From Polynucleobacter sp. MG-27-Goln-C1 (lineage in GTDB: Bacteria; Pseudomonadota; Gammaproteobacteria; Burkholderiales; Burkholderiaceae), in contig NZ_JACVPM010000007.1 of assembly GCF_018881905.1 (NCBI RefSeq), forward strand, positions 1 through 34,421: a stretch of DNA of 34,421 nt, in the 5' to 3' direction. Shown here piece by piece: positions 1-8,856 of the stretch. Below the pieces are notes generated by a model. That model saw only the letters and a program-made list of their open reading frames with translations, had not been told where the DNA came from and searched no databases. How positions within the stretch are numbered: the stretch's first letter is position 1; each line of letters begins with the position of its first letter. The position numbers and the translations under genes are program-made.

Positions 1-53
1 AAGTAAATTAACCCTACTAGATTTTTTTCTAGCGTTAACTAAAGGGGATGTAT

Positions 54-308
54 ATGAAAGATGTAATTTTGGCGGCACCAAACGAAGACGACTCACAGAA
101 GAAATCCAAACTCTCTAGTGAGGCAAGGAAAGAAAATGAATGTGGGGGGTTGCCCATAAATGGAAAATCGATATCGGTAGACATCAAGCACATGATTCCG
201 GTGAGTCATGAGAAGTGGGCGCAGATGGCGAAGTGTGGAACAAGGTCTCCGATAATTTGGTTTGGCTCGAGATGCTCCTTTCAGGATAACGACGAGATCC
301 TGGCTTGA
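54..308 (+). CDS. Hypothetical protein, 84 aa
   Basis: I do not recognise a family. The start is placed at the second ATG because an AAGGGG Shine-Dalgarno at 41-46 lies 7 nt before it. The in-frame ATG at 48 is only 1 nt from that site. The protein is hydrophilic, with a lysine/glutamate-rich first half, two cysteines in the second half and no membrane segment or signal peptide. A weak inverted repeat (CTAGA at 15-19, TCTAG at 29-33) lies in the leader. It converges on the chemosensory operon across about 155 bp that show no other gene. The good ribosome site is the main support; it could be a lineage-specific ORF. Confidence 0.4.
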   Translation: MKDVILAAPNEDDSQKKSKLSSEARKENECGGLPINGKSISVDIKHMIPVSHEKWAQMAKCGTRSPIIWFGSRCSFQDNDEILA

Positions 309-464
309 GTCATCTGGTCCATATTATCAAAATTCTGATAAATCCAAAGAGGGAATACGGTTTTGTCGGATTAAGTGACAAAGTGCCATCCCTGAACTTC
401 CGGCTTCCTTAGATATCATGGACTGTTATTGATACACATCCACCTTTAATTAGGCCAATTGCAT

Positions 465-1520
465 TTATCTACTAGGCAAGCCATTAAGATACTTTGCAAT
501 ATCAACCGGGTCCAAAACATTGCAGACAGCACCTAAATTAATTGCGGCCAATGGCATCCCAAAAATAATGCTTGATTCTTCATCTTGCGCTACGGTATCG
601 CCACCGGCATCAAAAATCGCTTTCATTCCATCGGCCCCATCTTTCCCCATGCCACTAAGGATCACAGCAGTAACCTGACCTCCATATACTTGCGATGTAG
701 AGAGAAATAATGCGTCAATGCTGGGACAATAAATATCCCCTGATTTTGGCGGAGACAAAACAAAGGCACCTTGCTCACTAAAGCTAAGATGCATACCCTC
801 AGGCGGGAAATAAAGGTGCCCCGCTAGCGGTAAACCGCCTTCCTTTGCCTCCTCAATCTTTAAGCTAGTCATTCCGCCCAACCAAGTTAACATTCCCGCT
901 AGAAAACCATGGCTAATGTGCTGAATACATACGATGGGTATAGAAAAATTCTGCTTTAGAGCTGGCAAAATGATTTCCAAAGCCTGCGGACCTCCCGTAG
1001 AGGCTCCAATCACAATCATTTTTGGGGCAACGATTCGGGGAACCAAGCACTGCGGACTAGGCGCAGGAAGCGACTGGCCATTTTTTCTTTTAATATATTT
1101 GACGCCGTTAACAATGCGAATTTTTTCAACCAACTTCGTGCCATCTTCTTTGCCGATCACGCCACCAGTTGCTCTCGGCTTGGCCATAACATCAATTGCC
1201 CCTGCGGATAGTAGCTTGAAAATGTTATCCACTTGATCCGGTTGAACTGAAATACTCAAGACCAAGATTGGGCAAGGATACACCTTGACTGCCTTTTGAA
1301 TGAACTCTAGACCATCCATCACCGGCATATGGTAATCGGTACAAATCACATCGGGCTTGAGGCTAGGAAGCAGAATTAACGCCTCCGCACCATTAACCGC
1401 GGTTCCGATTACCTTGATATGGGGATCAGCATCTAATACAGACTTGATTATATGGAGTTGTAATGGCGAATCTTCAACCAGCAAAACTCGAATAGGATTG
1501 GCTTCACCATTATTTGGCAT
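465..1520 (-). CDS. cheB: CheB-type protein-glutamate methylesterase response regulator (WspF-like)
   Basis: Removes methyl groups from receptor glutamates when phosphorylated by the partner CheA, giving adaptation. An N-terminal receiver domain (about residues 10-115) shows the acidic pair E16-D17, phospho-acceptor D62 in TDYHMP and K114 in AKPR. The C-terminal methylesterase domain (about 165-345) has the catalytic triad: S174 in GASTGG, H201 in QHIS and D294 in GMGKDGADG. Length (351 aa) is normal for the family. It is the last gene of a minus-strand operon (cheR, double cheW, mcp, cheA, cheB) and starts 13 nt after the kinase stop. By analogy with Wsp systems it would set the basal activity of the pathway. 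Function is very likely; which signal it adapts to is not visible. Confidence 0.95.
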   Translation of the reverse strand: MPNNGEANPIRVLLVEDSPLQLHIIKSVLDADPHIKVIGTAVNGAEALILLPSLKPDVICTDYHMPVMDGLEFIQKAVKVYPCPILVLSISVQPDQVDNIFKLLSAGAIDVMAKPRATGGVIGKEDGTKLVEKIRIVNGVKYIKRKNGQSLPAPSPQCLVPRIVAPKMIVIGASTGGPQALEIILPALKQNFSIPIVCIQHISHGFLAGMLTWLGGMTSLKIEEAKEGGLPLAGHLYFPPEGMHLSFSEQGAFVLSPPKSGDIYCPSIDALFLSTSQVYGGQVTAVILSGMGKDGADGMKAIFDAGGDTVAQDEESSIIFGMPLAAINLGAVCNVLDPVDIAKYLNGLPSR

Positions 1521-1533
1521 TTATATGAACTCT

Positions 1534-3681
1534 TTATATAAGTCGTGTGATGGAATCAAGCAATACAGTCTGATCAAATTCTGATTTAGAAATGTAAGCA
1601 TCTGCGCCAGCCTCCAATCCCTTGCGCCTATCATTCTCTGAAGCCAATGAAGTTACAAGAATAATTGGGATATCTGCAAATTTTTTATTAGCTCTAATCT
1701 TTGCGGTTAATTCCAGCCCATCCATATTAGGCATCATGATGTCAGAAACAATTGCATCAAAAGATCTCGAAGCCAAGATATTCCATGCATTAACACCATC
1801 CACAGCTGTGATAACCTCATACCCCGCTCCTTCAAGGATTCTTTTTTCTTGAATGCGAGTCACAATACTGTCTTCAACCAATAACAGAGATTTTTTGATT
1901 GAAATCTCGGTTGGGTGAATCATTTTTTTATCATCAACCGTCTTTTGATGTGTGTGCAGAACACTCTTGGCAAGGTCACTTGGGTTGAGTACGGCACAAA
2001 CCAAGCCCGAGTCTAAAACGGTTAAGCCTGATACATTGCGTAATCTCTTGATTGGTGCTGGAGGTGCTTTTAAGACAATCTCCTCTTCATCATGTAATTC
2101 GTCAACAATTAGGCCAAAACTGAATTCGCCCACTTTAATAACCACGCAAATTAAAGCTGCATTAGAATCCACCAATTGCGGAGGTCTATCCAATAAGGCA
2201 CCCAAACGACTGACAGTAATAATTTCATCGTCATGGTAAAAGCATTGACGATCTTCACGAACTAATAATTCACCCGGCTTTAATATTTTTGAAAAGTAAA
2301 TTGCCTCGCATGGCAGGGCATAGCTTTCACCCCATTCACGAAGAATCATCACACGTGTTGATGTCAATGAGACAGGTAGGTTTAAAGAAAAAACCATCCC
2401 CTTACCTGTAGTAGAGTCTATTTGCAAGGTTCCATGCATGCGCTCTACAGTTGACCGAACCACGTCCAACCCCACCCCACGTCCTGAAATATCAGTAATC
2501 ATTTTATTGGTCGAGAACCCAGGAGTCATCAACACATTTTTCAACTGCGCATCATCTAACTCTAAGGCCTGAGATTCTGTATACAGGTGACGTTTCACGG
2601 CCTGCAGTCTGATAGCCTCTAGATCCAAACCGCGACCATCATCACTCACATCTAATCGGACGTGCTCCGCTTCCTGACTCACCTTAACTAATATTTTTCC
2701 AGCGGGAGATTTCCCATGCTTGATTCGATCTTCCGGAAGTTCAATGCCATGATCAATTGCATTACGCAACATGTGCATCAAAGGAGACTTCATCTCCTCA
2801 ATAATTCTTTTGTCTGCAACTACGTTTTCGCCCTCAAATACAAGGTCAACCTGCTTTTTTTCTTCCGCAGCAAGATCGTGGACCATTCTTGGAAATTGCT
2901 CTAGCAAAGTAGAAATGGGTAATAGTCGCAATCCACGAATTCCACCGTCCATCTCTTCCGTAATCACGCCTAATCTACTGGCATCTTCGGCTAATTTAGC
3001 GCGCATCGATTGGGCCGCTTTAACCCATGGTTCAGTAGGAATCTCTCCGCTATCGAGTTGATTTACCAACTTACCGAACTCTTCCTGCCAGCGCAAAATG
3101 CGACTGCGACTAACAACCAACTCACCAGCCTGACTCAATAAAAAATCTAATTTTCTAGCGTCAACTCTGAGGGTCTCAATATGAAATTCAGGGGGTATCG
3201 ACCTTCCTTTATTAATTGAGTCACCTTGTGATGCCTCGCTTGCCTTAGTGGCAATCTCTGGATTGATTGCAGGCATAGTAGGAGGGGCTGAAGGTTCAAC
3301 AATCTTCTGAAAATCAGAGGGTTGAGTTTGTAAAGGCACCTCCGAGGCAAACGAGTCTCCTACAGCTTCTGCAACTAATTTTCGAATTTGATCCAGGGTG
3401 GCTAACTGGGGCTTAATCACTTCAGCGGTAACAAGTAATTTCCCGCCCCTTACGGCGCCAAGCATATCTTCAACAGTATTTGCCAATCCCTGTATCTCAA
3501 TAAGACCCAGCATCCGAGCTGAACCTTTAAGGCTATGCGCCTCTCGAAAAACTTCCTGAACCAAGGACTGATTCTGCGGATTCTTCTCAAGCGACAAAAG
3601 ACCTGCATCCAGTTTTTGCAGATGCTCTGCACTTTCTATGCGAAAGAGATTGCAGAGCTCGACATCGTCAATCTTTGGCAT
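1534..3681 (-). CDS. cheA: Hybrid CheA histidine kinase with C-terminal receiver (WspE-like)
   Basis: Cytoplasmic chemosensory kinase of 715 aa. Domains in order: HPt (about 1-105) with phospho-histidine H49 in EAHSLKGSAR; a variable linker (110-165) too short for a normal P2 CheY-binding domain; dimerisation and HATPase (about 170-435) with N-box LRNAIDHG near 305-312, DDGRG at 347-351 and GRGVGLDVV near 400-408; a CheW-like coupling domain (about 440-580); and a receiver (597-715) with D647 in VSDIMMP and K699. The kinase-REC fusion is the layout of WspE and FrzE rather than flagellar CheA. It likely phosphorylates the CheB next door and the REC-PAS-GGDEF-EAL protein at 8857. Its own receiver may act as a phosphate sink. 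All catalytic boxes look intact. Confidence 0.95.
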   Translation of the reverse strand: MPKIDDVELCNLFRIESAEHLQKLDAGLLSLEKNPQNQSLVQEVFREAHSLKGSARMLGLIEIQGLANTVEDMLGAVRGGKLLVTAEVIKPQLATLDQIRKLVAEAVGDSFASEVPLQTQPSDFQKIVEPSAPPTMPAINPEIATKASEASQGDSINKGRSIPPEFHIETLRVDARKLDFLLSQAGELVVSRSRILRWQEEFGKLVNQLDSGEIPTEPWVKAAQSMRAKLAEDASRLGVITEEMDGGIRGLRLLPISTLLEQFPRMVHDLAAEEKKQVDLVFEGENVVADKRIIEEMKSPLMHMLRNAIDHGIELPEDRIKHGKSPAGKILVKVSQEAEHVRLDVSDDGRGLDLEAIRLQAVKRHLYTESQALELDDAQLKNVLMTPGFSTNKMITDISGRGVGLDVVRSTVERMHGTLQIDSTTGKGMVFSLNLPVSLTSTRVMILREWGESYALPCEAIYFSKILKPGELLVREDRQCFYHDDEIITVSRLGALLDRPPQLVDSNAALICVVIKVGEFSFGLIVDELHDEEEIVLKAPPAPIKRLRNVSGLTVLDSGLVCAVLNPSDLAKSVLHTHQKTVDDKKMIHPTEISIKKSLLLVEDSIVTRIQEKRILEGAGYEVITAVDGVNAWNILASRSFDAIVSDIMMPNMDGLELTAKIRANKKFADIPIILVTSLASENDRRKGLEAGADAYISKSEFDQTVLLDSITRLI

Positions 3682-3689
3682 CTGGAGAG

Positions 3690-5159
3690 TTAGACCATAG
3701 TACGAAGATGATCAGCTACCTTTGTTAAGGCCTCAACACCAGTTCTAGCCTGCGAAGTTCCTGCGATCATTTCTCGAGAACCATTATTAATATTTTGCAT
3801 TGCCTCATTAATTTGCACTAAAGCTGCAGCCTGCTGTTTACTATTCAACAATACCTGTTGTGCATTTTGGAATACACCTTCCGATAACTTACGCAGCGCT
3901 TCAAAAGCTTCAGCTGCCTGCTCTACGTTCTCGGATACCTGATGGGTTGTTTTCGTTCCATCCTCGGCCGTCATCACCATCGTATTTGTAGATTTTTGAA
4001 TATCAGAAACAATCTGGCTCGCCTTCTCTGCTGACTGCTTACTTTGATCTGCTAGCTTACGGATTTCACTAGCCACCACAGCAAACCCCTTGCCATGCTC
4101 CCCAGCACGTGCGGCCTCAACAGCAGCATTTAACGCAAGCATATTTGTTTCGCTAGCCAACTCGCCAACCAACTTTGAAATATTACCAATCTGACCTGCC
4201 TGCTCTGATAGGCTCAATATTTGCTTTGCAATGGCTGACATCTTCCCTTCTAGAGCAGTCATATCGGCCTGATTACGAGTAATCAACTCCAACCCCTTAA
4301 GGGTAGTTTCCTGTGCAGTCTTTGCAGCCATTGCAGCCGAGTCGGCCTGCTCAGAAGAAAGGCGGGCTGATGAAACTAGCTCTTCCACGGTGCTGGTAGT
4401 TTCTGAAACAGAGGATCCTTGCTGCGTAACAGCTTTTTCATGCTGGGCTAACGTACTAGCAATAGATACGGCGGTTAAGGAAACTTGGCTGGAATTAGTA
4501 AAAATATCGCGACTTAAAAATATGGAAACTAATATACCAAAAGCCATCAGGATCACAATGGCAGCAATCGTGCCATACAACACAATACTTTTTGCACTAT
4601 CGATATTTTGCGTAACCAGCTCACGAAGTTGATCTCTCATCGCCAGATCATATTTAGCAGTGTCATCCGCAATTGAGTCGCTCTCACGCGCAATTCGTTC
4701 ACTACCACCAGATTTAAACGTCTCTGCCGCCTCCTTAAACCTACCTTCGTCCACCAACCTTACCAACTGACCGTTTACCTCTTTAACGGCATTAAAGGCG
4801 CCTTTCATTTTATTGAGATTTGCCACAAATTCTGGCGAATATGACCCCTTATCCAATTTGGCAAAGGAAACATCAATATTCGCCATTGAATCCTGATAGA
4901 CTTTCCGTGGGTAACTCATCTCCTGACCTTGATTTCCACCTGCCAGTATGTAGGCATATGAAGCTCGCTGCATTCGAATCATATTTTCATTAATCTTCAA
5001 AATGTCAGGGGTTAAATTTGCAGTGGCGTTCAGAAGATTTGACTTTTCCACAGCCGCATTCATCTTTGTTTGATTCACGCCGACAATAACCAGCAACACC
5101 AGTAGCGGAATCAAATAACTTAGCAACATGCGCCAACGAAGTGTGAGTTTATTTAACAT
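3690..5159 (-). CDS. Methyl-accepting chemotaxis protein (WspA-like)
   Basis: Inner-membrane signal transducer of 489 aa. TM1 is at about 13-29, a periplasmic helical domain at 30-188 (about 160 residues, four-helix-bundle size) and TM2 at 191-215. The cytoplasmic signalling domain carries the conserved hairpin [15 protein letters not shown] around 348-362, which contacts CheA and CheW. I see no clear HAMP domain after TM2; the sequence runs quickly into the coiled-coil methylation region. There is no C-terminal CheR/CheB-tethering pentapeptide (it ends HLRTMV). The start is supported by AAGGAGA upstream. It lies between the double CheW gene and the hybrid kinase, so it is the dedicated receptor of this system. 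The ligand is unknown. Confidence 0.93.
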   Translation of the reverse strand: MLNKLTLRWRMLLSYLIPLLVLLVIVGVNQTKMNAAVEKSNLLNATANLTPDILKINENMIRMQRASYAYILAGGNQGQEMSYPRKVYQDSMANIDVSFAKLDKGSYSPEFVANLNKMKGAFNAVKEVNGQLVRLVDEGRFKEAAETFKSGGSERIARESDSIADDTAKYDLAMRDQLRELVTQNIDSAKSIVLYGTIAAIVILMAFGILVSIFLSRDIFTNSSQVSLTAVSIASTLAQHEKAVTQQGSSVSETTSTVEELVSSARLSSEQADSAAMAAKTAQETTLKGLELITRNQADMTALEGKMSAIAKQILSLSEQAGQIGNISKLVGELASETNMLALNAAVEAARAGEHGKGFAVVASEIRKLADQSKQSAEKASQIVSDIQKSTNTMVMTAEDGTKTTHQVSENVEQAAEAFEALRKLSEGVFQNAQQVLLNSKQQAAALVQINEAMQNINNGSREMIAGTSQARTGVEALTKVADHLRTMV

Positions 5160-5182
5160 GAATCTCTCCTTAATCTAATTAT

Positions 5183-6181
5183 TTATACATGCTCGTCAAT
5201 TTCAAGCAAGCTACCAAGCAAAATAGCCTCTATATCCAATATTCCTGCCACACCATCATCAACCTTTAGTAGTGATTTACATTGAGCATGATGCTCCTCA
5301 ACATTTTGCAGATTAGAAATAAGGTGGCGATCGAAATACCTGAAATCTTCAACCTTTTGAACTGCCAGCGCAACTCTTTTTGACTCAAACTGCAAAATAA
5401 CAATATCTTGCTTATCTGCAATATTTTGAATATTTAGAAGAGAAGTCATATCGATGACAGATAAAATTTCACCCCTTAAATTAATCACCCCCAAAATGTA
5501 TTGAGGGCAACAAGGAAGCGGAACACATTGCTTTAGATGGGTAAACTCCGTGATATAGGCAATTTCAATCGCATACCGAATACCGCCAATCGTCACAAGT
5601 GCATAGCCGTCTTTATTTTCGTTTTTATTATCAATTACTGGCAATGCTAACTGATGCATTCTGGCGCTAAAGACCTCTTCATCATGCGCTGTTCGAGAAT
5701 TCACCAATTCGAAACTGGAGTCCTCGCCCACTTTAGGGAATTCTTGCCCTATTTTGACCGTTAAAAGGTTTTGCAAATTTAATAAAAGGATGATTTCATC
5801 GCCTTGCTTGATCTCACCTTCAATAAGATCAGAATATGCGGAACTAAAATCAGACGGCATAGCCATCTCACGCTTTACGATTGACTCGAAGGACGCCTCA
5901 GTTAGTCCCATGACTGAGTCAGCCACAATGCCGCAACGCATCTGCGGCGTACTGACAAGAATAATATTGGTAGACGTTAAATAGTTTCTTGGCGAGTGCT
6001 TAAAACGCAAACCCAAGTCTAAAACATGAACAACCTCACCATGCCAATTGGCGAGGCCAACAAACCAAGGTGGAGCGGCCTCAATCGGAGAAAGTGTTGG
6101 CATCCAAAAAATACTATCCACAGCCTCTGCGGGAATGGCATATCGAACCAACTCAGACTCAAATACCAAAAAACTAGACAT
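5183..6181 (-). CDS. Tandem double-CheW coupling protein
   Basis: Scaffold protein linking receptor and CheA. It is 332 aa, about twice a normal CheW, and contains two CheW-like domains. The first (about 1-140) includes FVGLANWHGEVVHVLDLG; the second (about 190-325) includes YILGVINLRGEILSVIDM. Both carry the typical strand pattern where a glycine-rich turn precedes V-[IL]-D. They are joined by a linker of about 45 residues rich in polar amino acids. Wsp systems of Pseudomonas use two separate CheW proteins (WspB, WspD); here both functions may sit on one chain. It starts after cheR with a 34-nt gap. The Shine-Dalgarno is weak. I saw no disruption. Confidence 0.9.
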   Translation of the reverse strand: MSSFLVFESELVRYAIPAEAVDSIFWMPTLSPIEAAPPWFVGLANWHGEVVHVLDLGLRFKHSPRNYLTSTNIILVSTPQMRCGIVADSVMGLTEASFESIVKREMAMPSDFSSAYSDLIEGEIKQGDEIILLLNLQNLLTVKIGQEFPKVGEDSSFELVNSRTAHDEEVFSARMHQLALPVIDNKNENKDGYALVTIGGIRYAIEIAYITEFTHLKQCVPLPCCPQYILGVINLRGEILSVIDMTSLLNIQNIADKQDIVILQFESKRVALAVQKVEDFRYFDRHLISNLQNVEEHHAQCKSLLKVDDGVAGILDIEAILLGSLLEIDEHV

Positions 6182-6215
6182 ATTTCACTTATTGAACTTT
6201 TTGTTTCAATTTAGA

Positions 6216-7610
6216 TTAATCGCTGGGCGAAGTCAAACTCTTTTGTAGATTGATTAAATACTCCCTAACGTCAGATGAAGCGGCATTTCTCAGGCCTGGC
6301 AGGTAAAGATTTTCAGGGCCTGCTTGGATGGATCTCAATGCCTGCTCACAAGTTTTTGCCGCCAAATCCTCTTTACCCTCTTGAATTTGAATTGTTATTA
6401 AATCCAGATATGCAGGTATGAAATTTTCATCTAAATATAGGGTTTTCCTTAAGTCTTCTTTGGCGCGATCAACGTCCCCCTTCTCCAATGAGATTACAGC
6501 ATGCAAATAATAGGGCTCTGCCTGCATGGAATCGCGCGCTATGATTTCTTTATATATCTCTAGGGCTTCATTAAACCCGCCTCGGTCTGCATAAGCCCAA
6601 GCAGATCCCAGTAACTCGGGAATAGATTTTGGAGGGCTCGTTACAGCGACTTCTTTGTTTATGGTGCGGAAGGCTGCCGCATCAACCTCCGAAGTCTTAA
6701 TGGCCTGGCTCATGGTGGACTCAACCACATTGAGGGCAATTAATACTTCTGGCTTTTCATAGACTAAAGACTCGGGGTAAATTTTCACATTCAAACCGCT
6801 TTGTCGGTAGGCATGAAGTTCACCGTGCGCCGTCATTAAGACGCCGCCTGAAAGCAGGCAGCTCGACAACTTATCCGTAATTAGACTAATGGAATCTAAA
6901 TTCATGTATATAAATAGATTCCTACATAAAATAAAATCAATATCAACCAGATGATTTGATATATCTGGCAACCTTTCGTTTACTAAATTAAATACTAGAA
7001 ATCGAGCTCGAGAACGAATACGGTCAATTAACTTCCAGCCAGCCTCGGTCTTTTGGAAGTAAGCGTTTTTAAAATCCTGATCACACCCTCTAAAAGCCCA
7101 CTCTCTATAAACTGCGTGCTTGGCCTGCTCAATAAATTCTGGGTTGATATCGCTGCCTACAACATCAATCTCCCACCCAGCGGTGTTGGGCAATACTTTC
7201 TCCAACAAAATAATGAGTGAATAAATCTCTTCACCCGTAGCGCATGCTGGAGCCCATATTCGAATTTGTTTATTGGACGATTTTCTAGAGATAATTTCAG
7301 GAAGTATCGCCCTCCTGATCAGCTCCATCTGACCGGGATCCCGCATAAAAAAAGTTTCGCCCGTGGTCAATAATTCGCTCAACATCCGCCGATCTTCAGC
7401 TAGGTCATTAGGGCCATTTAAGTAATGAAGATAACCATCTTGGTCCTTTAGTCCTAATACATTCATGCGTCTTTGCACCCATGAATCTAACCTCTCAAAA
7501 TCAAGCTCTGTCACCCGCATGCCTGAAAGATCTCGAATTCTTCGAATCAGCTCGGTAGATTGTGATATTTTCATTGAACTATAGAAATTTTTAAGGTGTT
7601 TGAAATCCAC
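6216..7610 (-). CDS. cheR: CheR-type MCP methyltransferase with C-terminal TPR repeats (WspC-like)
   Basis: Transfers methyl groups from S-adenosylmethionine to receptor glutamates. An N-terminal helical domain (about 15-90) ends in [10 protein letters not shown]. The SAM-binding domain (about 100-300) has [15 protein letters not shown] and later [23 protein letters not shown] and CRNLFIYM, all typical CheR motifs. TPR-like repeats follow at about 330-450, as in WspC and FrzF. The GTG start at 7610 is preferred because AGAGG lies 4 nt upstream; ATG at 7574 is an alternative without a good site. It is the first gene of the minus-strand chemosensory operon. It diverges from metK, which makes its methyl donor, across a 63-bp gap that must hold both promoters. 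Confidence 0.93.
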   Translation of the reverse strand: MDFKHLKNFYSSMKISQSTELIRRIRDLSGMRVTELDFERLDSWVQRRMNVLGLKDQDGYLHYLNGPNDLAEDRRMLSELLTTGETFFMRDPGQMELIRRAILPEIISRKSSNKQIRIWAPACATGEEIYSLIILLEKVLPNTAGWEIDVVGSDINPEFIEQAKHAVYREWAFRGCDQDFKNAYFQKTEAGWKLIDRIRSRARFLVFNLVNERLPDISNHLVDIDFILCRNLFIYMNLDSISLITDKLSSCLLSGGVLMTAHGELHAYRQSGLNVKIYPESLVYEKPEVLIALNVVESTMSQAIKTSEVDAAAFRTINKEVAVTSPPKSIPELLGSAWAYADRGGFNEALEIYKEIIARDSMQAEPYYLHAVISLEKGDVDRAKEDLRKTLYLDENFIPAYLDLITIQIQEGKEDLAAKTCEQALRSIQAGPENLYLPGLRNAASSDVREYLINLQKSLTSPSD

Positions 7611-7673
7611 TTAACCTCTGGACTTTCTGGGTTTATAGTAACAAAGACATCCACTTCTTTACAAAGGTTGGCC

Positions 7674-8834
7674 ATGACTGGCGAATATCTTTTTACCTCG
7701 GAATCGGTTACCGAAGGCCATCCAGACAAAATATGTGATCAAATTTCAGATGCCATTCTCGATTCCATCTTAGAGCAAGATCCCGATTGCCGCGTTGCCG
7801 CCAATGCCGTTTGCAGCGCAGGATTAGTGCTATTGACGGGCCAAATATCCACTAAAGCCATTGTCGATTATGCGCAAATTGCCAGAAGAACGCTGGAGGA
7901 GATTGGCTACAACGATACAGAGCTAGGGATGGACTTTAAAGGGTGTGCCGTTTTACAGAATTTTGAAAAGCAAAGCTTAGATATTGCCCAGGGTGTAAAT
8001 CAGGCTTTAGATGATCCCTCCAATCAAGGGGCAGGCGATCAAGGGATGATGTTTGGCTATGCCGTCGATGAAACAGAGGAGTTAATGCCAATGCCAATCA
8101 CGCTAGCTCATAAGCTCGTTCATCAGCAAGCTAAATTACGCCGTAGCGGCAGATTTGACTGGATCAGACCAGATGGAAAATCACAGGTAACCCTTCGCTA
8201 TCGAGATGATAGGCCAATTGCCATTGATACTGTCGTTCTATCGACCCAACACTCCCCCGAAATATCTCTGACAAATATAAGAGAGATCGTTATCGAAGAG
8301 TGCATTAAACCTATTTTGCCCCCAGAATTATCCAAGGGGAATATCCGCTATTTAGTTAACCCAACAGGTAAATTTATTATCGGAGGCCCCCAAGGAGATA
8401 CGGGTCTGACAGGGAAAAAGCTGATGGTCGATACCTATGGCTCATCCGCCCCTCATGGTGGAGGCGCTTTTTCAGGAAAAGACCCTTCAAAAGTAGATAG
8501 ATCAGCCACATATGCCGCAAGATATGTAGCTAAAAATGTGGTGGCAGCAGGATTGGCAAAAAAGTGCCTTATTCAGGTTTCATATTCAATAGGCGTCGCA
8601 CACCCTACATCCCTTATGGTGAAAACCTTTGGAACAGGAGTCATGTCAGATGCCAAATTGGGAGAGGTCTTGTTACGAGCATTTGACTGGAGACCCAAGG
8701 GGATAATTCATACACTCGATCTCTTAAAGCCCATCTATAAGAAAACTGCGAGCTACGGCCATTTTGGCCGGACCGACACCCATTTCAGCTGGGAAAACTG
8801 CGATATGGTTAAGGCTCTACAGTCGTTCATTTAA
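7674..8834 (+). CDS. metK: S-adenosylmethionine synthetase (MetK), possibly a second copy
   Basis: Makes S-adenosylmethionine from ATP and methionine in the cytosol. Family signatures are clear: [14 protein letters not shown] near the N terminus, [12 protein letters not shown] near residue 120 and [16 protein letters not shown] near 262-277. Length (386 aa) fits MetK. The start is ATG 7674 ([11 protein letters not shown]); an in-frame extension to 7596 has no family support. Its place between cheR, a SAM-dependent methyltransferase, and a chemosensory output protein is unusual for a housekeeping metK. The middle part (residues 55-110, several cysteines) seemed more divergent than the betaproteobacterial MetK I remember. 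It may be a dedicated paralogue; only the full genome can tell. The next gene begins 22 nt downstream. Confidence 0.93.
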   Translation: MTGEYLFTSESVTEGHPDKICDQISDAILDSILEQDPDCRVAANAVCSAGLVLLTGQISTKAIVDYAQIARRTLEEIGYNDTELGMDFKGCAVLQNFEKQSLDIAQGVNQALDDPSNQGAGDQGMMFGYAVDETEELMPMPITLAHKLVHQQAKLRRSGRFDWIRPDGKSQVTLRYRDDRPIAIDTVVLSTQHSPEISLTNIREIVIEECIKPILPPELSKGNIRYLVNPTGKFIIGGPQGDTGLTGKKLMVDTYGSSAPHGGGAFSGKDPSKVDRSATYAARYVAKNVVAAGLAKKCLIQVSYSIGVAHPTSLMVKTFGTGVMSDAKLGEVLLRAFDWRPKGIIHTLDLLKPIYKKTASYGHFGRTDTHFSWENCDMVKALQSFI

Positions 8835-8856
8835 TTTAGGGTTATGCTTTTAACAT

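Noticed and set aside
7596..7673. N-terminal extension of MetK by 26 residues
   Set aside because: It overlaps the cheR start region, has no ribosome site, and MetK homology begins at MTGEYLF.
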